Notes: generated from the sequence alone by a model not told the origin. Shown: positions 54,284 through 63,996, numbered from the stretch's first letter. The stretch: 64,000 nucleotides of DNA from GCA-2746795 sp963747345 (GCA_963747345.1 CAVVFA010000035.1:62001-126000), one strand, 5' to 3'. Numbers and translations: made by a program.

Positions 54284-55039
54284 CTATTCTCCGTTCACCA
54301 ACTCATCCGGCAGTGAAAACTGTAGCCCCTTTTCTTGCAAGCGTTCCACAATCGGGTAGAAAATATCAGTTGAATTTTCATGGTCGTGGATGAGCACAAT
54401 TTCTTCCGATTCTGGCCGATTTAGACCTCGGGCTCCTTCTGGCACATCTTCATCTATGCGGTCGTACACCGCTTGTAGACTGGTGATGCCATACAGCGGT
54501 TCATCAGAATTAACCGACCAGTCAAACGTGTCAAACGTCCAATACCAATCCACCTCATCAAGCAAACCCGCTTCTCGAAAATAGGTGGTGGTGATCCCAA
54601 AAGTTGGTTGTGTATAGCCCAGGTCGCGCAAATATTGTTGGATGGCTTCTTTGCGTTTTGCCCCTTCTTCCCCATACTTTGCAATGGGATAATCACCCAC
54701 CAGTCCTCCCTTGTCGCCATAAGGAAAGCGGAAATATTTGGCAGGTCTGGCGACGTTAGCGCGTCGATAAATTTCTTCGATGAGGGCATCGGTTTGGCTG
54801 ATTTCTTCGTAAGCTTCTTCCAAGGTAATCGCCGAGAATTGCGGATGATTGTAGCTATGATTGCCAATGATAAACCCTTTTTGGATGGCATTGATCACGG
54901 CTTCTGGGCGTTTTTCAATCTTGCGCCCTTCACAAAAGAAGATGGCAGGAATCCCTTTGTTAAAAAGGAACGCTATTTTTTGTTCCATATGGGCTGACGG
55001 GGAATCGTCGATGGTGAGGTATGCTTTTTTGATGGACAT
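54284..55039 (-). CDS. Polysaccharide deacetylase (NodB homology)
   Basis: 251 aa metal-dependent deacetylase: the first motif is YLTIDDSPSAHM (catalytic Asp pair) and the second is the zinc-binding NHSYNHP (HSxxHP). FRFPYGDKG is motif 3 and IVLIHDHENS the final histidine motif. No signal peptide is visible, so it may act in the cytosol or have an unusual export route. Substrate unknown. RBS GGAGATTCCG lies upstream of the ATG at 55039. Confidence 0.82.
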   Translation of the reverse strand: MSIKKAYLTIDDSPSAHMEQKIAFLFNKGIPAIFFCEGRKIEKRPEAVINAIQKGFIIGNHSYNHPQFSAITLEEAYEEISQTDALIEEIYRRANVARPAKYFRFPYGDKGGLVGDYPIAKYGEEGAKRKEAIQQYLRDLGYTQPTFGITTTYFREAGLLDEVDWYWTFDTFDWSVNSDEPLYGITSLQAVYDRIDEDVPEGARGLNRPESEEIVLIHDHENSTDIFYPIVERLQEKGLQFSLPDELVNGE

Positions 55040-55235
55040 AATTTCACGGAATCTCCTTTCTCCTGTAATTAAACTGTGTCTGAAATATTATTGCAAATAA
55101 AACGGCCGTTTGATGAATAGTTGGGGGGAAACGGCCGTTTTCCTCTAGCCTTTCGCGCTGTTTTAGTGCATCATAGGGGGACTATTTCACCACTTAAACT
55201 GCACATTTCCACAACAAACTTATGGAGGCCAATTT

Positions 55236-56128
55236 ATGGATTATAAAACCCTCGATCTAACCGATCAATTTGTGGAGTTAATCCGTCGTGCTGCCACGCA
55301 GTTGCCAGCCGACATGCGCCAGGGATTGCGCGAAGCCAAGAAAAACGAAGCACCCGGCTCCGCCGCCGAAGGCGCCCTGGACACTATCTTATTAAACGTT
55401 GACATTGCTGAAAGAAACAGCACCCCGATTTGCCAAGACACGGGAACCCCTATCTTTGAAGTGAAATACCCAATAGGCGTTTCCACCCGCAAACTGGCTG
55501 ACCAAATTCGGGCAGCCGCGGCTATTGCCACAGACAGCAACTACCTGCGCCCCAATGCGGTAGACAGTCTCACGGGCAAAAACAGTGGCAACAACATCGG
55601 TGAAGACTTCCCCACCATGCACTTCCACGAGTGGGATGAAGACGCCATTCACGTAGACCTGCTGCTCAAAGGTGGCGGCTGCGAGAATGTTTCCACCCAG
55701 TACACACTGCCAAACGGCCCTCTGGGTGCTGGACGTGATCTGGAAGGCGTGCGCCGCGTGGTATTGGATGCTGTATATCAAGCCCAAGGGCGTGGTTGTG
55801 GCCCAGCCGTGCTGGGCGTTGCCATTGGCGGCGACCGTGGCTCTGGCTATCTCAAATCCAAACAGCAGCTCTTCCGTCAGTTGGATGATACCAATCCTGA
55901 TCCGGAATTGGCTGCTTGGAAGAACGCATTTTCAACGAAGCAAACGAATTGGGCATTGGCCCGATGGGGTTTGGCGGTGAAACCACGGCATTGGGGGTGA
56001 AAATTGCGGCGCAGCACAGGCTGCCAGCCAGCTATTTTGTGTCTGTTGCCTACATGTGCTGGGCCAACCGCCGCGCCATCCTTGATGTGCAACTCGCAGG
56101 AGAAGAAATGGAGGTGACGTATGCCTAA
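55236..56128 (+). CDS. Class I fumarate hydratase alpha subunit, frameshifted
   Basis: Fe-S dependent hydratase (TtdA/FumA N-terminal type), about 297 aa. Cluster-binding cysteines: ICQDTGTP, LKGGGCENVS and QGRGCGPAVLG. A slip near 55915 joins the last 70 residues (IGPMGFGGETTALGVKI, MCWANRRAILDVQ). The alpha/beta pair is the two-subunit class I fumarase found in archaea and many anaerobes; tartrate dehydratase is the alternative. The stop overlaps the beta gene by 8 bp. RBS GGAGGCC. Confidence 0.85.
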
Positions 56129-56732
56129 GTTAACAACCCCAATTTCTGATGAAGAAATCCGCAGTTTGAAGGCGGGTGATACCGTCCATTTGAACGGCAT
56201 CATCGTCACCGGACGAGATGCGGCGCATAAGTTTATGGTTGAGCATTTCATTAAGCACCCCGTGCAGCCAGAAGATGAAGAACTGTATGAAAATCTGAAA
56301 GAGCTGTTGGATGGCGGTGTGATTTATCACTGTGGCCCTGTGGTCAAAACGCATGAAGATGGTTCCTATTCCTTTGTGGCGGCTGGCCCCACCACCAGTA
56401 TTCGTGAAGAAGTGTATCAGGCTGATGTGATTAAACATTTCAATCTGAAAGGGGTCATCGGCAAAGGCGGTATGGGCGTCAAGACGCTCAAGGCTTGTGA
56501 AGAACAGCCAGCCGTTTACCTGCACGCCATTGGTGGCGCGGCCAGCTACATCGCCCAATCGGTGAAGGAAGTGATTGGCGTCTACAAGCTGGATTTTGGT
56601 GTGCCGGAAGCGATGTGGGTCATTCGCGTTGAAGATTTCCCGGTTGTGGTGACGATGGATAGTCACGGCACTAGCTTACACGCAACAATCCAGGCACAGT
56701 CGAAGGAAGTTTTAGCGGGATTGATCAGCTAA
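56121..56732 (+). CDS. Class I fumarate hydratase beta subunit
   Basis: 203 aa (FumA C-terminal/TtdB type): LKAGDTVHLNGIIVTGRDAA, then YHCGPVVKTHEDGSYSFVAA and the conserved GPTTSIREEVYQADVI, KGGMGVKTL. It pairs with the alpha subunit to hydrate fumarate to malate in the TCA cycle. Translation is coupled to alpha by the 8-bp overlap. Complete and unbroken. Confidence 0.88.
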   Translation: MPKLTTPISDEEIRSLKAGDTVHLNGIIVTGRDAAHKFMVEHFIKHPVQPEDEELYENLKELLDGGVIYHCGPVVKTHEDGSYSFVAAGPTTSIREEVYQADVIKHFNLKGVIGKGGMGVKTLKACEEQPAVYLHAIGGAASYIAQSVKEVIGVYKLDFGVPEAMWVIRVEDFPVVVTMDSHGTSLHATIQAQSKEVLAGLIS

Positions 56733-56756
56733 TATTTCTTGAGTGAAAGAATAAAT

Positions 56757-56827
56757 AATCCGCGGATTTCGCAGATTACGCAGATTTTTGATAATAATCT
56801 GTGGTATTTGTGAAATTTGCGGATTTG
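56757..56827. terminator. CGCAGATTACGCAGATT word hairpin after the fumarase genes
   Basis: AATCCGCGGATTTCGCAGATTA on the left pairs loosely with TTGTGAAATTTGCGGATT on the right around TTTTTGATAATA. Related to the elements at 3087-3128 and 14919-14981. Confidence 0.45.
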
Positions 56828-56833
56828 TTTTTA

Positions 56834-56905
56834 GTAAAAGCGGGAGTTTTTGAAAAAGGCGAAACCGCTTTTACTTGAAACCATTTTGCGTGTTGGAATT
56901 TTGAA
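56834..56905 (-). repeat. Inverted copy of the 111-bp repeat family
   Basis: Read on the minus strand it contains CCAACACGCAAAAT, GGTTTC, AAAAGCGG, TTCAAAAACTCCCGCTTTTA in the same order as the tandem units at 10773-10994. It lies in the fumarase-oxidoreductase spacer. Confidence 0.6.
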
Positions 56906-56948
56906 ACTTTTTGTGGCCTAATCTTTTAGAATTTCATTGGAGGTAGTT

Positions 56949-57933
56949 ATGCAGAAAGTACGATGGGGTTTGGTTTCGACGGCGAATATTAACAAGGCTT
57001 TGATTCCGGCAATTCGAGCGTCGGAGCGGGGCGAGTTGGCGGCGGTGAGCAGCCGTAGCCAAGAATCGGCGGATGCATATGCGGCGGAGTGGGATATTCC
57101 GCAGGCGTTTGCCAGCTATGAAGCGATGCTGGATTCTGATGCGGTCGATGCGGTTTATATTGGGCTGCCCAATCATCTGCACGCAGAGTGGTCGATTTAT
57201 GCGCTGGAGCATGGCAAGCATGTGCTGTGTGAGAAGCCGTTTGCCCTCACGCTGGACGAGGTGGACGCGATGATTGCCGCCAGAGACCGCACGGGCAATG
57301 TGTTGGCTGAGGCGTTTATGTATCGTCATCATCCGCAAACGAAGCTGATTAAGGAAATGGTGGATAACGGCCGTTTCGGTTCCATCACAGTTATCAATGG
57401 CTTATTTAGCTTTGCGATGGGTGATCCGGCGACCAATGTGCGTATGAAACCGGAGTGGGGTGGCGGCTCGATGTGGGACGTGGGTGTATATCCCATGAGC
57501 TACATGCAAAACTTGATGGGCGGCACGCCAGAACGAGTGTTTGCCACGCAGTGGGTGGGCGAGTCTGGCGTGGATGAGGTGTTTGCGGGACAGATGGAGT
57601 ATGCCAATGGCGTGATCGGGCAATTTAGCTGCGGTTTCCGCTCGCCTTTCCAGACTTATATTGAAATTGTGGGAACGGAAGGGAGATTGATGGTAGAACG
57701 GCCGTTTGTCAAACCCGCAAGATGGTAAAGTTTATTTCACCGACCCCGATGGCAAAACGAAGAAAATAAAAATGCCAAAGAAAGAACTTTATCTGGGTGA
57801 AGTAGAAGACATGCACGCCGCCATTTTAGACGGACAACCGCAGTTTTTAACCCTGGCCGAAACGCGAAATCATGTCAAAACCGTGTTGGCTTTATACGAA
57901 TCAGCGCGCACAGGTCAACCCGTCTCCTTGTAA
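56949..57933 (+). CDS. Gfo/Idh/MocA-family oxidoreductase, frameshifted
   Basis: About 328 aa. The N-terminal Rossmann fold (WGLVSTANINKALIPAIR) and the family motif GKHVLCEKPFALTLDEVDAM with the catalytic Lys (EKP) are followed by AEAFMYRHHPQTKLIKEMV and GGSMWDVGVYP. A slip near 57715 joins the last 70 residues (GKVYFTDPDGK, ELYLGEVEDMHAAILDG). NAD(P)-dependent sugar or inositol dehydrogenase type. Substrate unknown. The ATG at 56949 follows GGAGGT. Confidence 0.83.
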
Positions 57934-57943
57934 TTTTAACGCC

Positions 57944-57967
57944 AGAGACGCCCCAGCGGGCGTCTCT
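57944..57967. terminator. GAGACGCCC hairpin, shared terminator
   Basis: 10-bp perfect arms AGAGACGCCC/GGGCGTCTCT with loop CAGC, between two convergent genes. Confidence 0.65.
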
Positions 57968-58418
57968 ACATGATTTTTTTATTCCACGCTTCTTCAAACA
58001 GGAGAATTTGGCTCTCGATATGGGCAGCACGCGGATCGGCGACCTCCCGATGTGCGCTAACGAGATTCATTGCATCCTCAGCCGAATAACCGCAGCCGAT
58101 TAAGATGCAAGAAGCCATTGCCACACTGCGGTGACGACCTTCACGACAGTAGACCATCACTGCCTCCCCGTTAGCAATCACTGGCAACGCCTCTTTCACC
58201 CCTTTGACCAATGTCTCAACGGGAATACGGGAAAATGGCGCGTCCAGGGTTCGTAGTGTCACCATGCGAAACGGATCCATCGTATATTCTTTCGCGGGCT
58301 TGAGCCAGATCATATTGATGACAAGACGGATGTCACGAATCAAAACTTCTTCGGCAAATTCACCCCTGGGATAAGCGGCAATGTACAAATAATCAGTGAT
58401 TTCAGAAATATCAAGCAT
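57966..58418 (-). CDS. Dual-specificity protein phosphatase-like protein
   Basis: 150 aa. The P-loop VYCREGRHRSVAMA has the catalytic Cys and Arg (Cx5R) of tyrosine/dual-specificity phosphatases. The N-terminal MLDISEITDYLYIAAYPRG resembles the start of DUSP domains, and a general-acid Asp is available in TLDAPFSRIP. The ATG at 58418 is chosen over 58466, whose extra residues run into the AGACCTCC hairpin. Cytoplasmic. It could oppose Hanks kinases such as that at 26-27 kb (speculative). Confidence 0.78.
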   Translation of the reverse strand: MLDISEITDYLYIAAYPRGEFAEEVLIRDIRLVINMIWLKPAKEYTMDPFRMVTLRTLDAPFSRIPVETLVKGVKEALPVIANGEAVMVYCREGRHRSVAMASCILIGCGYSAEDAMNLVSAHREVADPRAAHIESQILLFEEAWNKKIM

Positions 58419-58448
58419 GTGGGGAACCTTGAAGCGACTACAAATAGA

Positions 58449-58481
58449 AGACCTCCGAGGTTTCAAAAACCTCGGAGGTCT
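58449..58481. repeat. AGACCTCCGAGGTTT hairpin, copy 3
   Basis: 15-bp perfect arms, loop CAA, between ppk2 and the phosphatase gene; probable terminator or dispersed repeat. Confidence 0.75.
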
Positions 58482-58490
58482 TAGAGTGGC

Positions 58491-59459
58491 TTAGTAAATT
58501 GACGGCACAAACGTCTGTTCTGTGATGGGTGGGCGGATATAATCGACATTTTGCTCACGTGGCGGCAGTTCGATGGGATCTGGCGTGATGTCTTCGTAGG
58601 GAATGGCGCTGAGAATGTGGGTAATGCAGTTGAGCCGCGCCTTTTTCTTGTCGTCGGCATTGACAACATACCAGGGGGCTTGTTTGATGTCGGTATAGTC
58701 AAACATGCGGTCTTTGGCTTTGGAATATTCCACCCAACGCCGCCGATCTTCCAAATCCATCGGGCTGAGTTTCCAGCGTTTGTACGGAATATCGACCCGT
58801 GCCTGGAACCGGCGCTCCTGTTCTTCATCGGCCACTGAGAACCAATATTTCAATAGGATAATGCCAGAACGCACAAGCATCCGTTCAAATTGGGGGCAGG
58901 AACGCAGGAATTCACGGTACTGTTCATCGGTGCAAAAGCCCATAACAGGTTCGACGAGGGCGCGGTTGTACCAACTGCGGTCGAAGAGGGCGATTTCGCC
59001 GCCTGCTGGCAAATGAACGACGTATTTTTGGAACCACCATTGTGTTTTTTCACGATCGCTGGGCGTGGGCAAAGCCACCACCCGGACAATGCGTGAGCTG
59101 GTGCGTTCCATGATGCGTTTGATAACGCCGCCTTTGCCTGCGCCACTGCGCCCTTCAAAGACAATGACGACGCGCAGACCTTTTTCCGCGACCCAATATT
59201 GCAGTTTAACGAGTTCTTCTTGTAAGCGGGTCAGCTCATTTTCGTAATAGCTTGTTTTGAGCTTACCGTTTGCTTTATATTGAGGCGGTTCTTTGGGCAG
59301 GAGATGTTCTTTGATTTTGATGTTTTGATAGCCAGCCGCTTCTTGATCGATGTAATGGGCGCGGGTGCTAAATTCTGCGTTTTCGGTGAGGATGCTTATT
59401 GGCGCAGTGACTTTTTTGGGTTTTGCTGCTGCATCTTTATCTTTTTTCTTCTTTGCCAT
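58491..59459 (-). CDS. ppk2: Polyphosphate kinase 2
   Basis: 322 aa PPK2-family kinase that uses polyphosphate to phosphorylate nucleotides, or the reverse. Walker A is FEGRSGAGKGGVIKRI, the lid-type ERTSSRIVRVVALPTPSDRE follows, and Walker B is GEIALFDRSWYNRALVEPVM. The C-terminal half contains DRMFDYTDIKQAPW. The N-terminal 50 residues are a Lys-rich extension. It is on the same strand after the PP2C gene. Confidence 0.9.
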   Translation of the reverse strand: MAKKKKDKDAAAKPKKVTAPISILTENAEFSTRAHYIDQEAAGYQNIKIKEHLLPKEPPQYKANGKLKTSYYENELTRLQEELVKLQYWVAEKGLRVVIVFEGRSGAGKGGVIKRIMERTSSRIVRVVALPTPSDREKTQWWFQKYVVHLPAGGEIALFDRSWYNRALVEPVMGFCTDEQYREFLRSCPQFERMLVRSGIILLKYWFSVADEEQERRFQARVDIPYKRWKLSPMDLEDRRRWVEYSKAKDRMFDYTDIKQAPWYVVNADDKKKARLNCITHILSAIPYEDITPDPIELPPREQNVDYIRPPITEQTFVPSIY

Positions 59460-59532
59460 GTCGTTTTACCCCCTGTTGTGAAATTATGTGGGATTTGAAT
59501 AATGAACGCATTATAGCATAGAACCAGTCGGC

Positions 59533-61371
59533 TTATTTGCGTTGCACGGCTAGCATGGTGATGTCGTCGTATTGTCCAGCAAGGGACATGTGGGTATGAA
59601 CTTTGTTAACGATGTGGTGGAGGAGGTTTGGGGCGGAAAACGGCCGTTCTCCAATACAGTCAGTCAATCGAGACTCACCAAACAATTCCCCATTTAAATC
59701 ACGTGCTTCAGTAATCCCGTCTGTGTAGGCGAGCAGCGTATCTCCCTGCTCCAATTTGCCACATTTGATCTGATAGCGGGCCATTGACATTAACCCCAAC
59801 GCTGGCCCTGTCGGCATCAATTTTTCCTTGATACCTTGCTCATTAAATACAAGCACAGGTGGATGACCCCCATTCAGGTAGATAAACTCACCCGTCTCCG
59901 GATCAAGAGAGGCGATGAAAAGCGTTACGAACATATTAGAATCACGATGATTATTGCCTATCTGCACATTGGTTAAGGCCACCGCATCAAATAAAGCCGC
60001 TAAATCAATTGGCAGAAAAGACTTTACGCAGTCCGGTACTTCATAATCAGCCAGGGAACTTGATAGCATATTATGATCGGCAAGAAAATAATGCTGTTGA
60101 ATAAAAGCCCGCAATAAACTGCGAACTTGTGCCATAAAAATAGCGGCACCCACACCCTTATCACACACATCGGCAATAATCAGCCCCACTTTATTCAAAG
60201 GCAAATGGAAGGCATCATAAAAATCGCCAGCCACCATGCGTGATGGCTCAAAATAGGCGGCAATATCCCAGCCTGGTGGTTGCGGGATTTCTTGTGGTAA
60301 AAAACTGGCCTGTACCTTGCGCCCAATTTGAATCTCCTGTTCTGCTTGTAGCAACTCTTTTTGACGTTCTCGCAGAACATGATTGTGCATGACAACGGCC
60401 GCTTGCGACGCGAGAGATTCTGCCACCAGCTTGTGATAAACAGAAAACGGAACGATGTGATCCTCTTCTGGTGATTTGGCATTTATCAACTGCAAAACAC
60501 CGATCACACCACTGTTTTTGAGAGGCACAGTTAAACAAGAGATGGAACGGTACTGGTTTTTTTCGTCGAATGCCCGTGTTTCCGAAAAATCAAATTCAGC
60601 GGCATTGTAAATATCAGGGATGCTGACCGACTTACCTTCCAAAGCCACATAGGTAGCGACGTTGTGATGGTTTGGTTGACCTGTTTCTTCGTATAGAGGT
60701 AGGGGAGAGAAAGGGACAGGTTCTTGATTGTTCCCACCATAGGCTATATTGAGAGAATGGGTGCGTAAAATGGCATAGTCCAATCTATCACCTGACCACA
60801 GATATAAAATACCGACATCAGCGTTACAGAGGTTGAGCGCTTCTTGCACAATCCGTTCCAGCAGAAAATCAAAATTTTTCTCGGCAGAGAGGGCAATACC
60901 TAAAGGCAAAACAACCTCGCGTAAGTCGTCGGCGAGCTTTTTCATGGCGTTGAATGCATTAAGACAGGAGAGTGCTTGTGCGCGGATTTCCCGCTGTTGT
61001 AAATGGGTGCTGAGACGGGTTTGTAGCAATGTTTCGTTGGTAGGCATCCGGATATAGTCGGTTGCCCCATGTTGCAGGCAAATTGTCACTAAGGGGTATT
61101 CGTCTGTTTCCGCTAATACGATAACGGGGGTTTGACTATATCGAGGATTGATACGGATGCGATTTAAAAATTCAAAATCGTTCTCACTAGCGACGTTAAC
61201 ATCAACCAGAATGGCATCGAATGGCTTGCTAGTGAAGAAGAATAGGCCGGTTTTACTATTTGTACAGGCTGTAACGTTGTACCAGCCTTGTTTTTTCATG
61301 GTGTCGGTTAACGTTTGAATGCGGGATTCGTTTGGGTCAACGGCAAGAAGGTTGGCGTAGCTGATTTTCAT
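59533..61371 (-). CDS. PP2C/SpoIIE-type phosphatase with receiver and GAF domains
   Basis: 612 aa from the ATG at 61371. Residues 1-130 are a response-regulator receiver (AVDPNESRIQTLTDTM; the phospho-acceptor Asp is in FDAILVDVNV). Residues about 165-350 are a GAF domain; the C-terminal SpoIIE phosphatase shows AGDFYDAFHL, IADVCDKGVG, YLNGGHPPVLV, AYTDGITEA and YDDITMLAV. Such RsbU-like phosphatases release anti-anti-sigma factors. It starts 5 bp after an RsbW-like kinase gene, so the pair probably forms a partner-switching unit; no anti-anti-sigma factor is in the window. Confidence 0.88.
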   Translation of the reverse strand: MKISYANLLAVDPNESRIQTLTDTMKKQGWYNVTACTNSKTGLFFFTSKPFDAILVDVNVASENDFEFLNRIRINPRYSQTPVIVLAETDEYPLVTICLQHGATDYIRMPTNETLLQTRLSTHLQQREIRAQALSCLNAFNAMKKLADDLREVVLPLGIALSAEKNFDFLLERIVQEALNLCNADVGILYLWSGDRLDYAILRTHSLNIAYGGNNQEPVPFSPLPLYEETGQPNHHNVATYVALEGKSVSIPDIYNAAEFDFSETRAFDEKNQYRSISCLTVPLKNSGVIGVLQLINAKSPEEDHIVPFSVYHKLVAESLASQAAVVMHNHVLRERQKELLQAEQEIQIGRKVQASFLPQEIPQPPGWDIAAYFEPSRMVAGDFYDAFHLPLNKVGLIIADVCDKGVGAAIFMAQVRSLLRAFIQQHYFLADHNMLSSSLADYEVPDCVKSFLPIDLAALFDAVALTNVQIGNNHRDSNMFVTLFIASLDPETGEFIYLNGGHPPVLVFNEQGIKEKLMPTGPALGLMSMARYQIKCGKLEQGDTLLAYTDGITEARDLNGELFGESRLTDCIGERPFSAPNLLHHIVNKVHTHMSLAGQYDDITMLAVQRK

Positions 61372-61376
61372 GGAGG

Positions 61377-61829
61377 TTATTGGTTGTCGGGACATTTGCC
61401 CCGACAAGGTGGGTAATCGCACGGTTTTTGCACGATGAGGGTACTACGGTTTCGGTTTTGCGCATGTTCGTAATGAAACTGATCCACCGCCCATAATGCT
61501 AGATAGATGCCGAGGCCGCCTAACGGCCGTTTTTCAACAACCGTCTCTAAATCTGGTGGAGGCGTGCTGCGGGGGTCGTACTCCTCTCCCGTATCCTCCA
61601 GATAAATTGTCAACTGATCATCATCATACTCCGCAGAGATAGATAAATCACCGCTGAGGCCAGCTTCCTCATAGCCGTGCATCACAATATTGGTAGCAAT
61701 CTCATCCACAGCCAGCCGAACACGATGCATCCCTTGTTCATTTAAACCAGCTTCATGAGCCGCTGTCACCGCATACTTGATGACAGGTTCAATATCTTGT
61801 AACGTTCCACGAACTTTAAGAGTGTCCAT
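61377..61829 (-). CDS. RsbW-like serine kinase/anti-sigma factor
   Basis: 150 aa HATPase_c_2 protein: N box VDEIATNIVMHGY, G1 LEDTGEEYDP, G2 GGLGIYLALW. The short C-terminal tail (PCRGKCPDN) has two cysteines. The ATG at 61829 follows GAGGGAAG; 61868 is a weaker alternative. RsbW/SpoIIAB-like proteins bind a sigma factor or phosphorylate STAS antagonists; the target is unknown. Cotranscribed with the downstream PP2C phosphatase. Confidence 0.85.
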   Translation of the reverse strand: MDTLKVRGTLQDIEPVIKYAVTAAHEAGLNEQGMHRVRLAVDEIATNIVMHGYEEAGLSGDLSISAEYDDDQLTIYLEDTGEEYDPRSTPPPDLETVVEKRPLGGLGIYLALWAVDQFHYEHAQNRNRSTLIVQKPCDYPPCRGKCPDNQ

Positions 61830-61881
61830 TACACAACTTCCCTCTTGCATCAGCTTGCTTACGAGCAAAACGAATCGTCGA

Positions 61882-63996
61882 TCAACGCCCCACCAAAATA
61901 ACCACAGAACGAGCGCCCACCAGAAAAGTATATTGATCTTCTAGGAGCGGCTCGTCACCGGGCGTAAAAATGTCATCTGGCGAAGGCAAACTCGTATTGG
62001 CAAACAAATGCCACTGCTGTTTCCCCGGTAAATTGGGGAGTTCAAAGGAGTGACTTTCCCAGTGCATATTCATAGCAACATAGATGTAATCATCTGGTTC
62101 GCTGCCACCGCGAGCATGTTGGCCGTCCAGCATAAAGGCCAGGGTACGGCTATGATAAGACCAATCGACTTCCCAGGCATCTGTGCCATGCCAGGAGATG
62201 TCAGCAAAGCCGCTGCCGACGTAATCCTCATTACGAAAATGGGTGCGATTCCTTAAAACAGGATGTGCCTGACGGAAGGCGATGGAGTTTTTAAAGTAAC
62301 GGAAGATATCTGCTTCGGATTCAACGCGAGTCCAGTCAAACCAGTTTAGCTCATTATCTTGGCAGTAGGTATTGTTGTTACCTGCTTTGGTGTGGGCAAC
62401 TTCATCGCCCATCAGAATCATAGGCACGCCCTGACTTATCATGAGAATGGAGGCTGCGTTTTTGATGAGTTGACGGCGGAGCGCGTTGATGGCTGGATCG
62501 TCGGTGTGGCCTTCCTCGCCACAATTCCAACTGTAGTTGCCATTGTGGCCGTCACGATTCTTTTCTCCGTTGGCCCAGTTATGCTTTTCATTGTACGAGA
62601 AAAGGTCAGCTAATGTAAAGCCGTCATGGGCGGTAATAAAGTTGATGGAGGCGGTGGGGCCGCGTTCAGGATACAAATTGGGAGACCCTTGGATGCTTTC
62701 CGCCACACCGCCCACTTGCCCCATTTCGCCGATAAGGAAGCGGCGGACATTGTCGCGGTATTGGCCGTTCCATTCACCCCAACGGCCGTATGCCGGAAAA
62801 GAACCAACTTGATACAGACCGCCCGCGTCCCATGCTTCGGCGATGAGCTTGGTTTTGCCCAACACCGGATCATAGGCTAACGCTTCCAGCAGCGGCGGAT
62901 TGGAGAGTGGTTTGCCTTGCGCATCACGCCCCAAAATGGAGGCGAGGTCGAAACGGAAGCCGTCGATGTGGAATTCGGCGACCCAATAGCGTAGGCAGTC
63001 GAGCACCATGTTGCGTACGACAGGGTTGTTGCAGTTCATGGTATTGCCGGTACCGCTAAAATTGTAATAACGGCCGTCTGGCTTCAGCATGTAATACGTT
63101 TTATTATCAATCCCCTTGAAAGAGAAGGTGTAGTCGTCGTCATTACCCCCTTCACCCGTATGGTTAAAAACAACATCTAACATGACTTCAATGCCGTTTT
63201 TATGCAGCGTCTTCACCAGGGCTTTGAACTCATCCACCTGCATTCCCAAGGCGCCAGTGGCGGCATAGCCAGCTTTAGGCGCAAAGAAACCAATAGTGCT
63301 GTAGCCCCAATAATTCTTGAGAGGTTGTTCTGTTTCCGGGTCTAGAAATGTGTTTTTTAGTTCATCAAATTCATGGATGGGCATTAGTTCCACACAGTTC
63401 ACGCCCAACTCTTTGAGATAAGGAATCTTGTCGCGGATAGCGGCGAATGTGCCTGGATATTTAACGCCAGAAGACTCATGCCGGGTGAATCCGCGCACAT
63501 GCATTTCATAGATGATCAGGTCTTCCGCTGGAATGCCCAGTGGCACGTCATCTACCCAATCAAAATCATCATACACCAGCAAACCCCGATGTTGGAATTG
63601 GCTGTTGTTGACAGGTGGTTTACCCCATACATTCCGGCCGCTAATTGCTTTGGCATAGGGGTCTAGCAGTATTTTTTGGCGGTTAAAGTGGTGGCCTTGA
63701 TGCTTGGCATAAGGGCCATCGAAACGGAAGCCATATTCAATATTTTCATGATCGAGTTCAAAGACGATCATGGCGTAAACATTGCCGATGTGGAATTCTT
63801 TAGGGAAGGGGATTTCGCCAAGTGGCTCGGCTGCCCCGCTCTCAAATAGAACGAGTGTACATCCCGTTGCATAGCGAGAGAAGATAGCAAAGTTGACGCC
63901 TCCGGGAACAAATGTGGCGCCAAATGGATAAGCACGACCCGCGCGAAGCAAGAAATTTTCGTAGCGGTGGGTAGGGTATACGTCTATTCGATCCAT
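61882..63996 (-). CDS. glgX: Glycogen debranching enzyme GlgX
   Basis: 704 aa GH13 isoamylase-type enzyme hydrolysing alpha-1,6 branches of limit-dextrin glycogen. The N-terminal CBM48 domain (AYPFGATFVPGGVNFAIFSR) is followed by the catalytic barrel: VMLDVVFNHTGEG, nucleophile Asp in GFRFDLASILGRD, acid Glu in LIAEAWDAGG, and FITAHDGFTL. The ATG at 63994-63996 sits 4 bp inside the window edge. The protein looks complete, though a longer start outside cannot be excluded. Probably first gene of the glgX-rsbW-PP2C run. Confidence 0.92.
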   Translation of the reverse strand: MDRIDVYPTHRYENFLLRAGRAYPFGATFVPGGVNFAIFSRYATGCTLVLFESGAAEPLGEIPFPKEFHIGNVYAMIVFELDHENIEYGFRFDGPYAKHQGHHFNRQKILLDPYAKAISGRNVWGKPPVNNSQFQHRGLLVYDDFDWVDDVPLGIPAEDLIIYEMHVRGFTRHESSGVKYPGTFAAIRDKIPYLKELGVNCVELMPIHEFDELKNTFLDPETEQPLKNYWGYSTIGFFAPKAGYAATGALGMQVDEFKALVKTLHKNGIEVMLDVVFNHTGEGGNDDDYTFSFKGIDNKTYYMLKPDGRYYNFSGTGNTMNCNNPVVRNMVLDCLRYWVAEFHIDGFRFDLASILGRDAQGKPLSNPPLLEALAYDPVLGKTKLIAEAWDAGGLYQVGSFPAYGRWGEWNGQYRDNVRRFLIGEMGQVGGVAESIQGSPNLYPERGPTASINFITAHDGFTLADLFSYNEKHNWANGEKNRDGHNGNYSWNCGEEGHTDDPAINALRRQLIKNAASILMISQGVPMILMGDEVAHTKAGNNNTYCQDNELNWFDWTRVESEADIFRYFKNSIAFRQAHPVLRNRTHFRNEDYVGSGFADISWHGTDAWEVDWSYHSRTLAFMLDGQHARGGSEPDDYIYVAMNMHWESHSFELPNLPGKQQWHLFANTSLPSPDDIFTPGDEPLLEDQYTFLVGARSVVILVGR

